Source: Mangrovibacterium sp041596335 (GTDB lineage: Bacteria > Bacteroidota > Bacteroidia > Bacteroidales > Prolixibacteraceae). Taken from it: DNA of 64,000 bases. Every line of letters starts with the position of its first letter. Within the stretch, counting starts at the first letter, position 1. The DNA is taken from positions 24,290 to 88,289 of the forward strand of contig NZ_JBFHIT010000012.1 in assembly GCF_041596335.1 (NCBI RefSeq). The letters run 5' to 3'. Below the pieces are notes generated by a model. That model worked only from the letters and a program-made list of their open reading frames with translations, made no database searches and was not told the origin of the DNA. Made by a program: the position numbers and the translations under genes. This document shows, in pieces, positions 60,639 to 64,000 of this stretch.

Positions 60639-62255
60639 ATGAAAAATTTAGATTTATCAACCTACGGAATTCATGATGTTAAAGAAATAGTTTATAATCC
60701 ATCTTACGAAGTACTTTTCGAGGAGGAGATGAGGCCGGAATTAACCGGCTTTGAACGAGGACAGATTACGGAGTTGGACGCAGTAAATGTAATGACAGGT
60801 GTTTTTACGGGAAGATCACCTAAAGACAAATACATCGTTTGGGACGAAACGACCAAGGATACAATTTGGTGGACATCTGAGAAAGTAAAGAACGATAATA
60901 AGCCAATAACACCGGCAATATGGGCTCACCTTAAAAGCTTGGTGGCGAATCACCTTTCATGCGAAAAGTTGTTTGTGATAGATACATTTTGCGGAGCTAA
61001 TGCAGATAGCCGGATGAAAGTTCGATTCGTAGTTGATGTTGCCTGGCAAGCCCATTTTGTGAAAAATATGTTTATTCGGCCGACGGAAGAAGAGCTGGAA
61101 AATTATGGCGAGCCTGATTTTGTTGTGTTGAATGGCTCGAAAGTAACCAATCCGAATTGGAAAGAACAAGGGCTTCATTCAGAGAACTTTACTGTATTTA
61201 ATTTGACCGAAAAGATGCAGGTCATAGGTGGTACCTGGTACGGAGGAGAGATGAAAAAGGGGATCTTTGCAATGATGAACTATTATCTACCGTTGCAAGG
61301 AATTGCCTCGATGCATTGTTCCGCGAATGTTGGATACGATGGTGAAACAGCGATATTTTTTGGTTTGTCGGGAACCGGTAAGACGACCCTGTCTACCGAT
61401 CCGCACCGACAGTTAATTGGCGATGATGAGCACGGATGGGATGACGACGGAGTCTTTAATTTAGAGGGTGGTTGTTACGCGAAAACAATTCGGCTTGATG
61501 CTGAATCAGAACCAGATATATACCATGCCATTAAACGAAATGCTTTGCTCGAAAATGTTACTGTAGACCAAAATGGTAAAATTGATTTCAATGATTCGTC
61601 GGTTACTGAAAATACTCGTGTTTCTTATCCGATATACCATATCGACAATATTGTTTGGCCTGTATCGAAAGCCGGACCGGCTCATAAGGTGATCTTTTTG
61701 TCGGCTGACGCTTTTGGTGTTTTACCACCGGTTTCAAAACTAACACCAGACCAAACCAAGTATCATTTTCTCTCTGGCTTTACGGCAAAGCTTGCCGGAA
61801 CAGAACGGGGTATTGATGAACCACAACCGACTTTTTCTGCTTGTTTTGGTTCTGCTTTCCTGAGTCTTCATCCAACAAAATATGGCGAAGAACTGGTTAA
61901 GAGGATGGAGCAGAACAATGCAATTGCTTATTTGGTAAATACAGGTTGGAACGGAACGGGAAAACGAATTTCAATTAAAGACACCCGAGCTATTATTGAT
62001 GCTATATTGGATGGTTCAATTGAAAATGCTGAAACAAAGATAATCCCGATTTTTAATCTTGAGATACCAATAGCTTTACATGATGTAAATCCAACCATTC
62101 TGGATCCTAGGGGAACCTACCAAAAGGAAGATGAATGGGAAAAGAAGGCAATTCATCTTGCGGAGCTTTTCATTAAAAATTTTAAAGATTATACAGATAC
62201 ACCGGAGGGGAAAGAGCTTGTGAGCGCAGGCCCACAGCTGGATCTTATTAGATAA
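60639..62255 (+). CDS. pckA: Phosphoenolpyruvate carboxykinase (ATP)
   Basis: 538 residues. FTGRSPKDKYIV, the P-loop GLSGTGKTTLSTD near 245, IGDDEHGWDDDGVFNLEGGCYAK and the C-terminal GTGKRISIKDTRAIIDAI are all present. In fermenting Bacteroidota it runs from PEP plus CO2 to oxaloacetate, saving ATP on the way to succinate and propionate. A single gene with its own terminator. Confidence 0.97.
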   Translation: MKNLDLSTYGIHDVKEIVYNPSYEVLFEEEMRPELTGFERGQITELDAVNVMTGVFTGRSPKDKYIVWDETTKDTIWWTSEKVKNDNKPITPAIWAHLKSLVANHLSCEKLFVIDTFCGANADSRMKVRFVVDVAWQAHFVKNMFIRPTEEELENYGEPDFVVLNGSKVTNPNWKEQGLHSENFTVFNLTEKMQVIGGTWYGGEMKKGIFAMMNYYLPLQGIASMHCSANVGYDGETAIFFGLSGTGKTTLSTDPHRQLIGDDEHGWDDDGVFNLEGGCYAKTIRLDAESEPDIYHAIKRNALLENVTVDQNGKIDFNDSSVTENTRVSYPIYHIDNIVWPVSKAGPAHKVIFLSADAFGVLPPVSKLTPDQTKYHFLSGFTAKLAGTERGIDEPQPTFSACFGSAFLSLHPTKYGEELVKRMEQNNAIAYLVNTGWNGTGKRISIKDTRAIIDAILDGSIENAETKIIPIFNLEIPIALHDVNPTILDPRGTYQKEDEWEKKAIHLAELFIKNFKDYTDTPEGKELVSAGPQLDLIR

Positions 62256-62289
62256 CAAAAAAGCTTCCCAACCGGGAAGCTTTTTTGTT
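62254..62289. terminator. Bidirectional terminator
   Basis: A perfect 16-bp stem AACAAAAAAGCTTCCC / GGGAAGCTTTTTTGTT with an AACC loop, between convergent pckA and the decarboxylase beta subunit. Confidence 0.9.
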
Positions 62290-62311
62290 TATCATTTGAA
62301 TTGTGTATGAT

Positions 62312-63469
62312 CTACATAAGGAAGCTAAGCAAGATACCGGCTGCAATAGCCGAGCCAATTACTCCGGCTACGTTTGGCCCCATCGCATGCATTAGCAGAT
62401 GGTTTGTTTTATCGTATTCCAAACCAACAACTTGAGAAACTCTGGCACTGTCAGGAACAGCAGAAACCCCGGAGTTACCGATCAAAGGGTTGATTTTATT
62501 TCCTTCTTTTAGAAAGAGGTTGATAAATTTAACGAACAACACACCAAAAGTAGTCGCTATCACGAATGATAGTGCTCCCAAAACGAATATTCCGATTGAC
62601 TTCCAAGTCAGGAAAGTTGTTGCTTGAGTTGATGCACCTACTGTTAGTCCCAGCAAAATAGTGACAATGTCGATCAGCGGTCCTTTGGCAGTATCGGCCA
62701 AACGTTTGGTTACGCCACTTTCTTTCAGCAGGTTTCCGAAGAAAAGCATGCCTAAAAGCGGAAGGCCACTTGGTACTATAAAAGTTGTTAATAGCATTCC
62801 GGAGATCGCAAAGATCAATTTTTCCTTTTTTGATACAGCACGTGGAGGTCTCATCCGAATCAGTCGCTCTTTTTTGTTTGTCAGCAAGCGCATGATAGGC
62901 GGTTGAATTACAGGAACCAAGGCCATGTAGGAATAAGCAGAGATTGCGATAGCGCCCATCAAATCGGGAGCCAGTTTTGAAGAAATAAAGATCGCAGTCG
63001 GACCATCAGCACCACCGATGATACCAATCGCACCAGCTTCAGCCGGGCTAAAACCAAGCGCCAATGCAATACTGTATGCTCCAAAGATACCAAACTGAGC
63101 TGCTGCACCAATTAAGATTAATTTGGGGTTTGAAATCAACGCAGAGAAGTCGGTCATTGCGCCAATACCCAAAAATATAAGTGGAGGATATACTCCCTGT
63201 GTCACCCCAAAATAGAGGTAGTTGAGTACGCTGCCGGATTCGTAAACCCCAATTTTGAAGCCGGGGGTAAAGGCAATATTTCCAACAATAATCCCGAATC
63301 CAATAGGGATAAGCAGCATCGGTTCGAATTCTTTCGCAATTGCCAGATAAATAAACACTAAGCCAACCACGATCATAATCAAGTGGCCAAAGGTTAGGTT
63401 AGCAAATGCTGTAAATTGCAGAAACTGAGCTAAGTGTTCTATAATAAAATCAATAAACGATGTCTCCAT
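62312..63469 (-). CDS. Na+-translocating decarboxylase beta subunit (OadB/MmdB type)
   Basis: 385 residues with nine or more membrane helices. Conserved stretches: VTQGVYPPLIFLGIGAMTDFSALI, GGADGPTAIFISSKLAPDLMGAIAISAYSYMALVP with the Asp/Ser of the sodium site, and GNLLKESGVTKRL. It couples biotin-carboxyl decarboxylation to Na+ export. The gene order (gamma, biotin carrier, beta) and the lineage favour methylmalonyl-CoA decarboxylase in a propionate route; oxaloacetate decarboxylase is the alternative because the alpha subunit is outside the window. Confidence 0.95.
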   Translation of the reverse strand: METSFIDFIIEHLAQFLQFTAFANLTFGHLIMIVVGLVFIYLAIAKEFEPMLLIPIGFGIIVGNIAFTPGFKIGVYESGSVLNYLYFGVTQGVYPPLIFLGIGAMTDFSALISNPKLILIGAAAQFGIFGAYSIALALGFSPAEAGAIGIIGGADGPTAIFISSKLAPDLMGAIAISAYSYMALVPVIQPPIMRLLTNKKERLIRMRPPRAVSKKEKLIFAISGMLLTTFIVPSGLPLLGMLFFGNLLKESGVTKRLADTAKGPLIDIVTILLGLTVGASTQATTFLTWKSIGIFVLGALSFVIATTFGVLFVKFINLFLKEGNKINPLIGNSGVSAVPDSARVSQVVGLEYDKTNHLLMHAMGPNVAGVIGSAIAAGILLSFLM

Positions 63470-63486
63470 GTTAACTCTCCTTTACT

Positions 63487-63927
63487 TTAACCGATGGTAA
63501 TTAACACGTCGCCTTCCATAACAGAATCGCCTTTTTGCTTATGAATGGAAACGATTTTTCCATCCTTGTCAGCCTCAATGTTGTTTTCCATTTTCATGGC
63601 TTCCAACATCAAAACTTTATCTCCTCGCTTAACTGAATCACCTTCTTTGACATAGACTTCAAGGATTACTCCAGGAAGTGGCGACTTTATTGTTCCGCCA
63701 CCTTTAGGAGCTGATGGGCTACTCGTTTTAGCAACGGAAGGATGGGCATCTGTCGATGGTATAGCCTTCGGACGAACCAGTTTTGGTGTTTTAGTCGTTT
63801 TGATTTCTTTGCCAACTTCCACCTTGTAGAATGAGCCGTTAACTTCGATCTCTGCAATATTGTCTTCGATATTGATAATCTCAGTCGAATATTCGTTGCC
63901 GTTTATGGTAAATTTAAATTTTTTCAT
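63487..63927 (-). CDS. Biotin carrier subunit of the Na+ decarboxylase
   Basis: 146 residues. A short N-terminal domain, a Pro/Ala/Ser/Lys-rich flexible linker (about 48-80), and a C-terminal biotinyl domain with the biotin site EAMKMEN near residue 110 (standard distance from the C-terminus). It swings carboxyl-biotin between the alpha and beta subunits. It starts 10 bp after the gamma subunit stop and ends 17 bp before the beta subunit. Confidence 0.94.
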   Translation of the reverse strand: MKKFKFTINGNEYSTEIINIEDNIAEIEVNGSFYKVEVGKEIKTTKTPKLVRPKAIPSTDAHPSVAKTSSPSAPKGGGTIKSPLPGVILEVYVKEGDSVKRGDKVLMLEAMKMENNIEADKDGKIVSIHKQKGDSVMEGDVLITIG

Positions 63928-63937
63928 TGCTGTAAAT

Positions 63938-64000
63938 TTATATGCGGGGATTTTTTCTTAACGTATAGATTTTCGAATTCCACGGAGAATAGGTTCTGGC
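63938..64000 (-). CDS. OadG-type gamma subunit (C-terminal fragment)
   Basis: The last 20 codons before a TAA at 63940-63938, reading YSPWNSKIYTLRKNP near the end. I recall this ending from OadG-family gamma subunits of Bacteroidota decarboxylases, and the position directly before the biotin subunit fits. The rest is outside the window. Only a short fragment, so moderate confidence. Confidence 0.65.
   Translation of the reverse strand, partial: ARTYSPWNSKIYTLRKNPRI

Overview
The window looks like a chromosome segment from a Bacteroidota bacterium, most likely an anaerobic or facultative member of the Marinilabiliales (Prolixibacteraceae-like; this placement is inference). The reasons are Bacteroidota-type promoters (-7 element close to TAnnTTTG), mostly absent Shine-Dalgarno sequences, lineage families (DUF4956/VTC/CotH operon, DUF5777 barrel, BT_3928-type DoxX protein, DUF1599), fused CcsBA System II cytochrome maturation, PPi-dependent phosphofructokinase, and a Na+-pumping decarboxylase. 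I see no tRNA, rRNA, CRISPR array, insertion sequence or prophage.

Layout. 1-1.6 kb: a TetR repressor, a nitroreductase and the start of an NADP-dependent oxidoreductase, with two matching TetR operators. 1.7-10.6 kb: a surface and envelope region, all on the minus strand. It holds two Spy-like periplasmic proteins, a DUF1566 lipoprotein, and a five-gene VTC / DUF4956 / DUF2490 / CotH / carbohydrate-binding operon. Five promoters here share one architecture: two 9-bp direct repeats (ATTSRTTGA type) at a 21-bp period, with the -7 element at a constant distance. This is the layout of a LytTR-type response regulator site. Two of the five promoters drive no gene; each ends about 90-100 nt later at an intrinsic terminator, so they are candidate small RNAs. 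10.6-17.8 kb: an unrecognised 593-aa protein, UvrA, an ECF sigma factor, an SPFH protein and an Arc-type DNA-binding protein.

18-28.7 kb: an FNR-like regulator with an N-terminal cysteine cluster, an FNR-box-like palindrome right after its stop codon, then multihaem cytochromes: a collagen-repeat hexahaem lipoprotein, a monohaem lipoprotein, a DUF5777 outer-membrane barrel, a membrane-anchored heptahaem protein, a cytochrome b, a NapC/NirT-like quinol dehydrogenase and a c554-like tetrahaem protein, closed by CcsBA. It reads as an oxygen-regulated route from the quinone pool to the cell surface, with no recognisable terminal reductase.

28.7-46.8 kb: an SDR/DUF2867 protein, OmpA, an M16 protease pair, nitronate monooxygenase, MscS, CdaA and FolP, then DUF1599, DoxX, a gamma-glutamylcyclotransferase-like protein, a STAND-type ATPase, and a glycogen-type GT4 paired with a GH57-like protein that seems to lack the family's catalytic motif. 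46.8-64 kb: mostly central metabolism and housekeeping: PPi-PFK, a polyprenyl-P sugar-1-P transferase, YciI, FabD, ornithine carbamoyltransferase with a frameshifted carbamate kinase, FtsK, LolA, pyruvate kinase, AroQ, XerD, PEP carboxykinase, and the beta, biotin and (partial) gamma subunits of a sodium-pumping decarboxylase. PPi-PFK, PckA, pyruvate kinase and the decarboxylase fit a fermentative route to succinate and propionate.
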